Origin: CAXRGH01 sp964230195
GTDB taxonomy: Bacteria > Pseudomonadota > Gammaproteobacteria > Enterobacterales > Alteromonadaceae
Direction: 5' to 3'
NCBI GenBank assembly: GCA_964230195.1
Contig: CAXRGH010000188.1
Coordinates: forward strand, 1-35,199
Length of the DNA stretch: 35,199 nt
The notes under the pieces are model-generated. The model saw only the letters and a list, made by a program, of their open reading frames with translations. It was not told the DNA's origin and searched no databases. Every line of letters starts with the position of its first letter. Position 1 is the first letter of the stretch. The position numbers and the translations under genes are program-made. Shown here one piece after another: positions 18,720-26,892 of this stretch.

Positions 18720-19268
18720 TTAGAATTTTGGCTTATCTTCTGTTTCTTCATAACGCTTAACACTGCTAACGATTTCTTCTTTAGCAGACTCTGCGCCTTC
18801 CCAAGCATCAATTTTAACCCATTTGTTTGGCTCTAGATCTTTGTAGTGCTCAAAGAAGTGTTGAATTTGATCACGCAATAACTGTGGAACATCATCAATC
18901 TCTTTAACGCCACGGTAAATAGTAGACAGCTTGTCTTTTGGTACTGCAATAACTTTCGCATCTTTACCAGACTCGTCAGTCATTTTAAGAACACCCACTG
19001 GACGGCAACTGATAACACAACCAGGTAACAGAGGGAATGGCGTTAGAACTAGAACGTCTACTGGATCACCATCTTCTGATAAGGTGTGAGGAACATAACC
19101 ATAGTTAGTTGGGTAGTGCATACACGTTGCCATGAAACGATCAACAAAGATCGCGCCAGACTCTTTATCCACTTCATATTTAACTGGGTCAGCGTGGGCT
19201 GGGATTTCGATGATTACGTTAACTTCTTCAGGTAGGTTTTTACCTGCAGGTACCGCGTTCAAGCTCAT
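18720..19268 (-). CDS. ppa: Inorganic pyrophosphatase, family I (soluble)
   Basis: 182 residues. It hydrolyses pyrophosphate to two phosphates in the cytosol, pulling biosynthetic reactions forward. The signature DGDPVDVLV has Asp66, Asp68 and Asp71, matching the metal-binding Asp65/67/70 of E. coli PPase. Glu21, Lys30, Arg44 and the Tyr-rich HYPTNYGYVPHT stretch are also in place, and DAWEGAESAKEEI is the usual C-terminal part. It is divergent from hppA, the membrane-bound pyrophosphatase, across 242 bases, so both PPi-consuming enzymes are set side by side. Confidence 0.97.
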   Translation of the reverse strand: MSLNAVPAGKNLPEEVNVIIEIPAHADPVKYEVDKESGAIFVDRFMATCMHYPTNYGYVPHTLSEDGDPVDVLVLTPFPLLPGCVISCRPVGVLKMTDESGKDAKVIAVPKDKLSTIYRGVKEIDDVPQLLRDQIQHFFEHYKDLEPNKWVKIDAWEGAESAKEEIVSSVKRYEETEDKPKF

Positions 19269-19311
19269 AGTGAATTACCTTTCAATTAATTTAAAGTCTC
19301 AATTGCCGGCG

Positions 19312-19341
19312 ATTATATCGATTTATGCTGCATTTTGAAAC
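19312..19341 (-). promoter_or_regulatory. Putative ppa promoter
   Basis: On the minus strand a perfect TATAAT lies at 19312-19317. Seventeen bases further upstream is TTTCAA (19335-19340), a poor -35, so an activator or the TTGTCAGTTT element just beyond may help. The predicted start is about 35-40 bases before the ppa ATG. Confidence 0.45.
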
Positions 19342-19406
19342 TGACAATTGCCGTTCTGAAATTAACAAACAGATTCTGAGAAATTTACTGAGCAAGTTGT
19401 CAGTTT
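19338..19406. repeat. 10-base inverted repeat shared by the ppa and hppA control regions
   Basis: AAACTGACAA (19338-19347) is the exact reverse complement of TTGTCAGTTT (19397-19406), 49 bases apart. The right arm starts with the -35 hexamer of the hppA promoter; the left arm, read on the minus strand, gives the same sequence upstream of the ppa -10. It may be a paired operator for both genes, or two related promoter elements. Confidence 0.55.
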
Positions 19407-19426
19407 TTGGAATTCCTGACTATAGT
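19397..19426 (+). promoter_or_regulatory. Putative sigma-70 promoter of hppA
   Basis: TTGTCA (19397-19402) and TATAGT (19421-19426) each match the consensus in five of six positions, with an 18-base spacer. Transcription would begin near 19433, giving a leader of roughly 78 bases. Confidence 0.65.
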
Positions 19427-19460
19427 CGTAGTGAAGTGGATAAGATCAATAAAAACAATC

Positions 19461-19487
19461 AACTTAGGTGATGTTCACCCCTAAGTT
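19461..19487 (+). promoter_or_regulatory. Hairpin in the hppA 5' leader
   Basis: AACTTAGGTGA (19461-19471) pairs with TCACCCCTAAGTT (19475-19487) around a three-base loop, with two bulged C. It ends 23 bases before the hppA ATG and just upstream of the AGGAAACCGGAAA ribosome-binding stretch. There is no T-run, so a role in translation or RNA stability is more likely than termination. Confidence 0.5.
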
Positions 19488-19510
19488 CAACCGTTAGGAA
19501 ACCGGAAATC

Positions 19511-21505
19511 ATGTCTGAATTTTATCATCTCCCTCCCTTTCTTGGGTTGGCAGGTTTAGTTTGTGCCTTGCTTACCTACCTTGTGATCAAGAAAACGCCT
19601 GTGACCAATGTAACTATCGCTAAGATCGCGGATGCAATTCACGAAGGTGCCATGGTGTTCATGCACCGCGAATACAAGATGTTATTCATGTTTGCTCTTG
19701 TGGTCGCGGTCTGCGTCTATGTAACCTTAGGGGCTGACACCACCCTCGCCTTTGTTGCTGGTGCATTGTGTTCAGCTTTTGCGGGGTATGTGGGTATGTT
19801 TACTGCCACTAAAGCGAACGTGCGCACCACCCAAGCCGCTCATGATGAAGGTAGTGCAGCTGCGTTAACGATTGCCTTTATGGGTGGCTCCATCATGGGG
19901 CTATGCGTCGCCTCAATGGGACTCCTGGGATTGGGTAGCTTGTACTGGTTATTTGGTGATGATCCACAAACAGCACATGTGATCCATGGCTTTGGTATGG
20001 GAGCGTCAGTGGTGGCATTGTTCTCGCGTGTTGGTGGCGGTATTTTCACAAAAAGCGCCGATGTTGGCGCTGACCTTGTGGGTAAAGTAGAGGCTGGGAT
20101 ACCGGAAGACGATCCACGCAACCCCGGTGTGATTGCTGACAACGTGGGTGACAATGTGGGTGATGTTGCCGGTATGGGTTCGGATATTTTTGAATCATAT
20201 TGTGGTTCTATGATTGCTACCGTTGCCATTGCTTCCACTATGGCTATTGGTCAATTAGGTGAGCGTAGTCACTTGATGTTTCTTCCATTAGCTCTCGCAT
20301 CAGCAGGGCTGATTTGTTCGGTACTTGGGATAATGATGGTCAAAATGATGTCGCGCAGTAAACCTGACTTAGCACTCCGAATGGGGACAATATCAGCTGC
20401 CGTTATCTTTATTACTGGTTCCTATTCTGTGATTGATGCCTTGGGTATTCATATTAATATTTGGTGGTCTGTCATCGCCGGCGCCGTTGGTGGCATTATT
20501 ATCGGCTTGGTCACTGAGTATTATACCGCCTCGAAGCCCGTAAAGCAGATTGCGCGCGCTGGTGAAACCGGATCGGCGACTGTCATGATCACAGGGTTAT
20601 CAGTGGGCATGCAATCGGTGGTATTACCTGTGCTCACAATTTGCGGGATCATTTATGTCTCCACCAGCCTGTCGGGATTATACGGTGTCGGGATTGCGGC
20701 TGTTGGCATGCTAGCAACCGTGGGGATTACCATGGCAATTGATGCGTACGGGCCAGTAGCAGATAATGCTGGCGGTATCGCTGAGATGGCAGGTCTTGGG
20801 GAAGAAACTCGCAACATTACCGACTCCCTAGACGAACTAGGCAATACAACAGCAGCCATTGGTAAGGGGTTTGCGATTGGCGCAGCCGCTCTCGCCGCAC
20901 TCGCCATTATCGCTGCATTTGTAGAAACCTTGTCGCAGAGAATGCCTGGATTCACTCTTCACTTGGGCGACCCCATGGTATTAATGGGATTATTTATCGG
21001 GGGGGTTTTACCGTTTTTGATTGCATCCATCACCATGACAGCAGTGGGTGATGCTGCTTTTGAAATGATCCAAGAAATACGTCGTCAATTTAAAGAAATA
21101 CCCGGTTTGATGGCAGGTGAAGCGGAACCGGATACCGGACGTTGTGTTGACATTGCAACACAAGCAGCTCTGAAGAAAATGATACTGCCCGGTGTCATTG
21201 CTGTATTTACCCCCCCATTGATTGGCTTTGGTCTCGGACCTCACGCCCTTGGTGGTATGTTAGGCGGGGCGTTGCTGGGCTGCGTGCTACTCGCGCTGAT
21301 GATGGCGAATGCAGGTGGTGCTTGGGATAATGCCAAGAAATACGTTGAGAAAGGTCATCACGGCGGCAAAGGATCCGATGTTCATGCAGCCACAGTTGTA
21401 GGTGATACGGTAGGCGACCCCTTCAAAGATACGTCGGGCCCATCCATGAATATCCTCATTAACGTTATGGCGATTGTTAGCTTGGTCATTGCGCCATTGT
21501 TGTAA
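19511..21505 (+). CDS. hppA: Membrane-bound cation-pumping pyrophosphatase, K+-stimulated type
   Basis: 664 residues with about 15-16 membrane helices. It couples hydrolysis of cytosolic pyrophosphate to pumping of H+ or Na+ across the inner membrane. Active-site loops are present: KSADVGADLVGKVEAGIPED (181-200), DNVGDNVGDVAGMGSD (210-225), and the C-terminal stretch DNAKKYVEKG followed by HAATVVGDTVGDPFKDTSGP. In GNTTAAIGKGF (444-454) Ala448 and Gly451 occupy the positions that are Lys and Thr in K+-independent enzymes, so this is the K+-dependent class. Whether the pumped ion is H+ or Na+ cannot be settled by eye. It is divergent from ppa with its own strong promoter. Confidence 0.96.
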   Translation: MSEFYHLPPFLGLAGLVCALLTYLVIKKTPVTNVTIAKIADAIHEGAMVFMHREYKMLFMFALVVAVCVYVTLGADTTLAFVAGALCSAFAGYVGMFTATKANVRTTQAAHDEGSAAALTIAFMGGSIMGLCVASMGLLGLGSLYWLFGDDPQTAHVIHGFGMGASVVALFSRVGGGIFTKSADVGADLVGKVEAGIPEDDPRNPGVIADNVGDNVGDVAGMGSDIFESYCGSMIATVAIASTMAIGQLGERSHLMFLPLALASAGLICSVLGIMMVKMMSRSKPDLALRMGTISAAVIFITGSYSVIDALGIHINIWWSVIAGAVGGIIIGLVTEYYTASKPVKQIARAGETGSATVMITGLSVGMQSVVLPVLTICGIIYVSTSLSGLYGVGIAAVGMLATVGITMAIDAYGPVADNAGGIAEMAGLGEETRNITDSLDELGNTTAAIGKGFAIGAAALAALAIIAAFVETLSQRMPGFTLHLGDPMVLMGLFIGGVLPFLIASITMTAVGDAAFEMIQEIRRQFKEIPGLMAGEAEPDTGRCVDIATQAALKKMILPGVIAVFTPPLIGFGLGPHALGGMLGGALLGCVLLALMMANAGGAWDNAKKYVEKGHHGGKGSDVHAATVVGDTVGDPFKDTSGPSMNILINVMAIVSLVIAPLL

Positions 21506-21528
21506 TCCACCATTACTTTACTCAACTG

Positions 21529-21569
21529 CTGCAGGCATACCGCTCCGTCTGAGATTGCCTGCAGTCTTT
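21529..21569 (+). terminator. Probable terminator of hppA
   Basis: CTGCAGGCA (21529-21537) pairs with TGCCTGCAG (21556-21564), nine perfect base pairs with an 18-base loop, followed by TCTTTCTCC. The loop is large and the T-run interrupted, so efficiency is uncertain. Confidence 0.55.
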
Positions 21570-21719
21570 CTCCATGATTCTGACAAGTATTAATGACTGC
21601 CCTAAGTCAAGTCAGCCGTTGCTTTGATTACCCCTATTCTGAGCATACGTCATTTGCATGTTTTGTTGGTGGTTTCGTCACTTATTGAGGAATAGTCCGC
21701 AAGAGCACAAGGGTTTTCA

Positions 21720-22217
21720 TCACCAAAGCTCCCCGTCATCACATTGATTATTTTTGTTGGTGTCAGTGAACCCAATATTAACATCATAGTAATAGATTGG
21801 CTTGCCTTGTGAGTTGCTATCGCTCGGTTGCGCTTTAATCACCCATGTCCAATTTCTGCCAACATTTGAGCAGCTTACCCCCAATACATCCCCTGCTTTA
21901 CCTGCGTGTAGATAGTACGCAGGGTCACTTTGACCACTGGCAGGAGAAACTTGTGAAAAGAAGTTTATTTTGGGTTTACGCCATGCCGATCCACTCTCTA
22001 ACTGATCGTCTATGGCAGCCGCTGTTTGCACCGCCAACTGGAAAGCCATGACGTCTGACCGCGCGATACGCTCATTGGCCCGTTGTCGATTACTGCTCAC
22101 AGAAGAAGCAGTCAACATGGCGAGGATTGATATCAAAAATAGCGTCACCATTAATTCAATTAGCGTGATGCCACTGTGTTTTGCTGAGTACGTTTGACGC
22201 AATCTGTTTGGATTCAT
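21720..22217 (-). CDS. Type IV pilin-like/pseudopilin protein with prepilin leader
   Basis: 165 residues from the ATG at 22217, which has GAGGA about six bases upstream; the longer frame from 22259 lacks such a site. The leader MNPNRLRQTYSAKHSG is cut by prepilin peptidase after Gly, giving a mature start ITLIELMVTLFLISILAML with the invariant Glu5. Ile at +1 in place of the usual Phe is mildly unusual. The rest is a small globular head with one Cys near VLGVSCSN and a second in the acidic, possibly Ca-binding end DTNKNNQCDDGELW; the two may form the usual C-terminal disulfide. No other pilus or type II secretion gene is in the window, so it is an orphan here, perhaps a minor pilin or GspH/FimT-like protein. 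Confidence 0.83.
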   Translation of the reverse strand: MNPNRLRQTYSAKHSGITLIELMVTLFLISILAMLTASSVSSNRQRANERIARSDVMAFQLAVQTAAAIDDQLESGSAWRKPKINFFSQVSPASGQSDPAYYLHAGKAGDVLGVSCSNVGRNWTWVIKAQPSDSNSQGKPIYYYDVNIGFTDTNKNNQCDDGELW

Positions 22218-22470
22218 GGTTTTCCTCGTTGATGTGGCTTCGGTTTCAACCGTAATCATAAGACCGAAGATAAGGTTAAAGACTCGATTGACAATAAGAG
22301 TGAGATTGAAAACTAAGGACTATTGAATTCCCCGCGAGTCTATGACACATTCGCTTTTCATGCGTTATGACAAATCACCATTAGGTAATAAAACCAATTA
22401 GTGAAAGTCACAACTGATCCCTTTTGCAGAACACTCGGTAACTCATTACCAGAACATCGTTGGAGTTGGT

Positions 22471-23031
22471 ATGAAAGCATTATGGCGCAATACAAAAGAG
22501 GGTTATGGTGCCTTGAGTATTGGACTTCATTGGTTAAGTGCTCTCACTGTCATTATTCTGTTAGCGCTTGGTATTTGGATGGTTGACTTGAGTTACTATG
22601 ACCCTTGGTATCAAGACGCACCTCTGATACATCAAAGCCTTGGGTTACTGTTAGTAGTTGTTACGATTGTCCGTTTGTGCAATAAGATGCTTTCAGAGCA
22701 TCCTGAGCCACTGACCAATGGTTTGCAACACTACGCTGCCACTTTCGGACATCAATTACTATACTTGCTTCTCATTGGCTTGTTGGTGACTGGCTACGTC
22801 ATCAGTGCAGCTGACGGAGAAGCCTTGTGGATATTTGATTGGATTAGCGTTCCAGCCTTTGTGGTTGCTGATAGCGATACCGTCGATGTTGCTGGAACAT
22901 TACATGAGTGGGGCTCGTACTGCCTGATTGGCTTGTTAGTCATTCACATTGGTGCAGCCCTTTATCATCATTTAGTTACCAAAGATAAGACGCTGATCCG
23001 TATGGTTCAGCCAATCAAAAACAAAAAATAG
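22471..23031 (+). CDS. Cytochrome b561 (YceJ/CybB-like)
   Basis: 186 residues with four membrane helices. Four His residues fit the two b-type haem ligand pairs of the family: His20 (GLHWLSAL), His54 (IHQSLGLLL), His145 (LHEWGSYC) and His159 (VIHIGAALYHH). Such proteins pass electrons between the quinone pool and periplasmic partners; some act as superoxide:quinone oxidoreductases. It is followed after 15 bases by the YceI gene on the same strand, the same order as yceJ-yceI in E. coli, so the two are likely one transcript. Confidence 0.92.
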   Translation: MKALWRNTKEGYGALSIGLHWLSALTVIILLALGIWMVDLSYYDPWYQDAPLIHQSLGLLLVVVTIVRLCNKMLSEHPEPLTNGLQHYAATFGHQLLYLLLIGLLVTGYVISAADGEALWIFDWISVPAFVVADSDTVDVAGTLHEWGSYCLIGLLVIHIGAALYHHLVTKDKTLIRMVQPIKNKK

Positions 23032-23046
23032 AAGGATTAAAGTACT

Positions 23047-23616
23047 ATGAAATTGAAACACTTAATGAGTTTGGCGGCAGTATGCTTTTTCAACACTGCT
23101 ATCGCTGATGAATATGCATTGGATATTAAAGGTGCTCACGCGTCTATTAACTTTAAAGTTCAACATCTCGGTTACTCATGGCTGACGGGACGTTTCAACA
23201 CCTTTGATGGGGATTTAACCTATGACCCAAAGAAGCCAGAGGCGAGCAAGATTTCAGTTGTTATTGATACCGCGAGCGTTGATTCAAATCATGCGCGCCG
23301 TGACAAACATCTGCGTAGTAACGATTTTCTTGATGTCAAAAAATACCCAAAAGCCAGTTTTGAAAGTACCAAAGTCACAGTTTTGGACAATGGTGATTTA
23401 GCGATTTTAGGCGATTTTACGTTCCACGGCGTGACCAAACCATTGACCATCAATGCTAGCAAGATCGGTGAAGGAAAGTCACCTTGGGGTGATTACCGTG
23501 TTGGATTTGAAGGTACCACGTCTTTCTTAATGAAAGACTATGGTGTCGAGAAAGATTTAGGCCCTGCATCTGCAACTGTCTACTTAGACTTGCACATTGA
23601 AGCCATCAAAAAGTAA
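23047..23616 (+). CDS. yceI: YceI family periplasmic polyisoprenoid-binding protein
   Basis: 189 residues, the usual length. The signal peptide MKLKHLMSLAAVCFFNTAIA is cut before DE. The mature lipocalin-like beta-barrel is recognisable by INFKVQHLGYSWLTGRFNTF, the VDSNHARRDKHLRSNDFLDV stretch, FHGVTKP and the end ATVYLDLHIEAIKK. Family members bind long isoprenoid chains such as quinones or polyprenyl lipids in the periplasm. The pairing with cytochrome b561 suggests quinone handling, but the exact role is not established. It is closed by a very strong terminator. Confidence 0.95.
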   Translation: MKLKHLMSLAAVCFFNTAIADEYALDIKGAHASINFKVQHLGYSWLTGRFNTFDGDLTYDPKKPEASKISVVIDTASVDSNHARRDKHLRSNDFLDVKKYPKASFESTKVTVLDNGDLAILGDFTFHGVTKPLTINASKIGEGKSPWGDYRVGFEGTTSFLMKDYGVEKDLGPASATVYLDLHIEAIKK

Positions 23617-23639
23617 ACAAATTCAATCAGCTTATATAC

Positions 23640-23678
23640 AAAAAAGGGAATGAAGCGCTTGTTTCATTCCCTTTTTTT
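23640..23678. terminator. Strong bidirectional terminator between yceI and fbp
   Basis: The arms 23640-23654 and 23663-23677 pair over 15 bases around an eight-base loop, with A-run on the left and T-run on the right. It works for yceI (plus strand) and for fbp (minus strand), which converge here. Confidence 0.93.
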
Positions 23679-23708
23679 ATCTTTGCTTCAATGTACAGTG
23701 AGTGAACA

Positions 23709-24677
23709 TTACCCGTGATAAGTTAAGCACGCCTCAACTTCATCTTTTGACCCCATGATAACGGCAACGCGCTGGTGAATATCATCTGGTTGTATATCCA
23801 TAATACGCTCGTACCCTGTTGAAGCAGCGCCTCCCGCTTGCTCCACCAAAAAGGCCATTGGGTTTGCTTCATACATCAAGCGCAGTTTATTTGGTTTTGC
23901 AGGATTTTTACTGTCTGTTGGATAAGCAAAAATACCACCACGGCATAACAAGCGGTGAATGTCACCAACCATGGCCGCAATCCAACGCATGTTGAAATCT
24001 TTTTCCCGACTTCCCGTTTTACCCGCAAGCAGATCAGCAATGTAATTCTGCATTGCTGGCTCCCAAAAACGTTGGTTTGACATATTGATAGCAAACTCGG
24101 AAGTAGTGGTCGGCATTTCAACATTTGCCTGAGTGACCAAGAAACCGCCGTGTGTTTTGTCTAGCGTGTAGATGTGTGTACCATTACCCGTAGTTAATGC
24201 CAACATCGCTGAAGGACCATAAAGGACATAACCTGCTGCTACTTGCTTTGAACCACTTTGCAAGAACGCATTAGCATCATCAGCATCCATATCGGCAGGT
24301 GCTTCAAGGATCGAAAAAATAGTACCAATCAGACTGTTAACGTCTGTGTTTGAGGAGCCATCGAGGGGATCGAAGCTCACCAAATATTTACCATCTTGAT
24401 TACAGCCAACCACATCATCTTCTTCTTCAGAAGAGAGGGCTTTTACATAACCAGATTCACTCAAGATATCTTTCAGAATTTGATTGGCAATCACGTCGAG
24501 TTTCTTTTGACGCTCGCCCTGAACATTATCACTCAAAGTAGATCCGAGCACACCGGCTAGCGCACCTTGACTGATACGGAATGAGATTTCCTTACAACCC
24601 GCAAGCAGGGTGCGGATCAATAAAATTAATTCAAGCGAACAACCATCTTGTTGTAACTGGGTATTGAGGCGTTTCAT
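23709..24677 (-). CDS. fbp: Fructose-1,6-bisphosphatase class 1
   Basis: 322 residues. It removes the 1-phosphate from fructose-1,6-bisphosphate in gluconeogenesis, in the cytosol. Metal-binding motifs are intact: SSEEEDD (82-88) and SFDPLDGSSN (101-110), where the Asp residues and Glu hold Mg2+. The motif RWIAAMVGDIHRLLCRGGIF and GGAASTGYERIMDIQP near the C-terminus are typical of class 1. Convergent with yceI and divergent from mpl. A palindrome lies in its leader. Confidence 0.96.
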   Translation of the reverse strand: MKRLNTQLQQDGCSLELILLIRTLLAGCKEISFRISQGALAGVLGSTLSDNVQGERQKKLDVIANQILKDILSESGYVKALSSEEEDDVVGCNQDGKYLVSFDPLDGSSNTDVNSLIGTIFSILEAPADMDADDANAFLQSGSKQVAAGYVLYGPSAMLALTTGNGTHIYTLDKTHGGFLVTQANVEMPTTTSEFAINMSNQRFWEPAMQNYIADLLAGKTGSREKDFNMRWIAAMVGDIHRLLCRGGIFAYPTDSKNPAKPNKLRLMYEANPMAFLVEQAGGAASTGYERIMDIQPDDIHQRVAVIMGSKDEVEACLTYHG

Positions 24678-24695
24678 ATATCGTGGTTCCTATTT

Positions 24696-24711
24696 ATGCT
24701 AGCGCTAGTAT
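24696..24711. promoter_or_regulatory. Palindrome in the fbp upstream region, possible operator
   Basis: The perfect 10-base palindrome CTAGCGCTAG (24699-24708) extends to 16 bases with one mismatched pair. It ends about 19 bases before the fbp start, in the 180-base gap shared with mpl. It does not resemble the Cra site (TGAAACGTTTCA-like). Binding protein unknown. Confidence 0.35.
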
Positions 24712-24857
24712 GACTTTTATTAAAAAAAGACAAATATAGCTTATCAAGAAATTCGACTCGATGCACTCCTAGTGGGGACAATCATAAAAGATTCATCAAG
24801 AACAAGCGCATTTTATTTGATATGCTCCCTTGTAACAAGAAAACTCGGGAATCAAAT

Positions 24858-26213
24858 ATGCACATTCATATTTTAGGGATTTGTGGCACCTTTATGGGGG
24901 GAATTGCCGCTATTGCACAAGCGCTTGGTCACAAGGTCACAGGATCAGACAAAAACGTTTACCCTCCAATGAGTACCCAGCTTGAAGCCTTAGGGATAGA
25001 ACTCATTGAGGGCTTTGATACCAATCAGTTTGATCAAAAACCCGATATTGTCGTGATTGGTAACGCGATGTCCCGCGGAAATCCAGCCGTTGAGTACGTA
25101 CTAGCCAATAATCTACCTTACACCAGCGGCCCTCAATGGCTGCTTGAAAATGTACTGCATAATAAATGGGTACTGGCGGTTTCTGGAACCCATGGAAAAA
25201 CAACCACGTCGAGTATGCTGGCTTGGATTTTGGAGTATGCTGGCATGCAACCCGGCTTTCTGATTGGCGGTATTCCTCAAAACTTTAATGTGTCTGCCCG
25301 AGTCACGGATAGCAGCTTTTTTGTTATAGAAGCCGATGAATACGACTCAGCATTTTTTGATAAACGTTCCAAATTTGTTCACTACCGCCCACATACTTTA
25401 GTGGTGAATAATTTAGAGTTTGATCATGCGGATATCTTCAATAATTTGGCCGACATCCAACGGCAATTTCATCATATGATCCGTATGGTTCCGAATAATG
25501 GATTAGTCATTGCACCCGCCAACATACCTTCTGTTGATGAAATGCTGGCAATGGGCTGTTGGACGCCAACACAAAGCTTGGGCTCGGATTGGACCATTAA
25601 CGAGGTTAATGATTCCGGCAACGCTTTTACCGTCTGCTTTCAAGGTCAGTTTGTGGGTCGCTTGTCGTGGTCATTACAAGGTCAGCATAATCGCGATAAC
25701 GCCATCATGGCAATAGCGGCTGCGAGACACGTGGGTGTAGAGCCTCAAACCGCCATTGCGGCACTCACAGAATATGTCAATGTGAAACGGCGTATGGAGT
25801 TGCTTGGGGTGGTTAATAACATTTCGGTTTATGACGATTTTGCCCATCATCCAACGGCCATTGAAACAACCTTGAATGGACTTAAAGCAAAGATAACATC
25901 GGGACGTATTCTCGCGGTCCTAGAACCGCGTTCAAACACGATGAAAATGGGGGTTCATGGCGAGCGACTACGTGCCTCATGGCAACTTGCTGATACTCTA
26001 TTTGTATTTGATAACGGTCAAGTCGAGTGGGGACTCGCTAATCTGTGTGACAGCAGCGAGACACCTGCTCGTTGCTTTAATGATCTCGAGCAAATGTTGC
26101 TAGAGATACTTGACGTGGCACAACCAGACGATCATATTGTCATCATGAGCAATGGTGGATTTGAAAATATTCATCAACGACTATTAGCACGACTGGAAAA
26201 AAAGTATTCGTAA
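24858..26213 (+). CDS. mpl: UDP-N-acetylmuramate:L-alanyl-gamma-D-glutamyl-meso-diaminopimelate ligase
   Basis: 451 residues from the ATG at 24858, which gives the family start MHIHILGICGTFMGG; the longer frame from 24822 adds 12 residues without a counterpart in the family. Mpl reattaches the murein tripeptide, recovered from cell-wall turnover, to UDP-MurNAc. Mur ligase features: the N-terminal Rossmann segment, the ATP loop AVSGTHGKTTT (107-117), FFVIEADEYDSAF, NNLEFDHADIF, and the C-terminal YDDFAHHPTAIE and LEPRSNTMKMG, which separate Mpl from MurC. One base separates its stop from ubiX, so the pair is coupled. Confidence 0.96.
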   Translation: MHIHILGICGTFMGGIAAIAQALGHKVTGSDKNVYPPMSTQLEALGIELIEGFDTNQFDQKPDIVVIGNAMSRGNPAVEYVLANNLPYTSGPQWLLENVLHNKWVLAVSGTHGKTTTSSMLAWILEYAGMQPGFLIGGIPQNFNVSARVTDSSFFVIEADEYDSAFFDKRSKFVHYRPHTLVVNNLEFDHADIFNNLADIQRQFHHMIRMVPNNGLVIAPANIPSVDEMLAMGCWTPTQSLGSDWTINEVNDSGNAFTVCFQGQFVGRLSWSLQGQHNRDNAIMAIAAARHVGVEPQTAIAALTEYVNVKRRMELLGVVNNISVYDDFAHHPTAIETTLNGLKAKITSGRILAVLEPRSNTMKMGVHGERLRASWQLADTLFVFDNGQVEWGLANLCDSSETPARCFNDLEQMLLEILDVAQPDDHIVIMSNGGFENIHQRLLARLEKKYS

Positions 26214-26214
26214 C

Positions 26215-26865
26215 ATGATTAAAACAATCGCTTCAGCAGACAATCAAAATTTTACCAGCACAATCACGGTTGCCATTACTGGCGCATCAGGTGCGCCCTA
26301 TGCGCTCGCGTTATTGAAAGCCTTAGTGGCCACGAACCATCGTATTTTCTTATTGATTTCTTCTGCTGCAAAGGTCGTATTTGCAACAGAAGAAGACATG
26401 AAAATCCCAGGAAACCCCGAATCTGCAACAGCATTTTTCACCGATTATCTTGGTGCATCGCCACAACAAATCCACGTATTTGGGAAAGATGAGTGGTTTT
26501 CGCCAGTCGCGTCTGGATCAGCGGCACCCAAACGCATGGTCGTGTGTCCTTGCTCCACCAGCACTTTGTCATCCATCGCATTAGGAAGCAGTAATAATCT
26601 TATTGAACGTGCTGCAGATGTGGTGATTAAAGAGCGAGGTCAGTTAATTATTCTTCCCAGAGAAATGCCACTGTCCAGTATTCATTTGGAGCACATGCTC
26701 AAATTGTCGCAATTGGGCGTTACTGTTATGCCCGCAAGTCCGGGTTTTTATCACAACCCAAAATCAATTGATGACTTAGTCAATTTTGTGGTTGCGAGAA
26801 TATTGGATCACCTCGAAATCCCTCAAGACTTAATGGAGCGCTGGGGTTACGCCAAAGCTAAATAG
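26215..26865 (+). CDS. ubiX: Flavin prenyltransferase UbiX
   Basis: 216 residues. UbiX joins dimethylallyl phosphate to FMN to make the prenylated FMN cofactor used by the UbiD decarboxylase in ubiquinone synthesis. FMN-binding GASGAPYA (23-30), SGS (100-102), and the CPCSTSTLSSIALG segment (111-124) followed by ERAADVVIKERGQLIILPRE are all typical, as is the prenyl-binding end PASPGFYHNP. The first ~15 residues are a short extension before the core. It follows mpl after one base, an arrangement known in several gammaproteobacteria. Cytosolic dodecamer in known cases. Confidence 0.95.
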   Translation: MIKTIASADNQNFTSTITVAITGASGAPYALALLKALVATNHRIFLLISSAAKVVFATEEDMKIPGNPESATAFFTDYLGASPQQIHVFGKDEWFSPVASGSAAPKRMVVCPCSTSTLSSIALGSSNNLIERAADVVIKERGQLIILPREMPLSSIHLEHMLKLSQLGVTVMPASPGFYHNPKSIDDLVNFVVARILDHLEIPQDLMERWGYAKAK

Positions 26866-26892
26866 TGCGATGAGAATCATTGACGCTATGAT

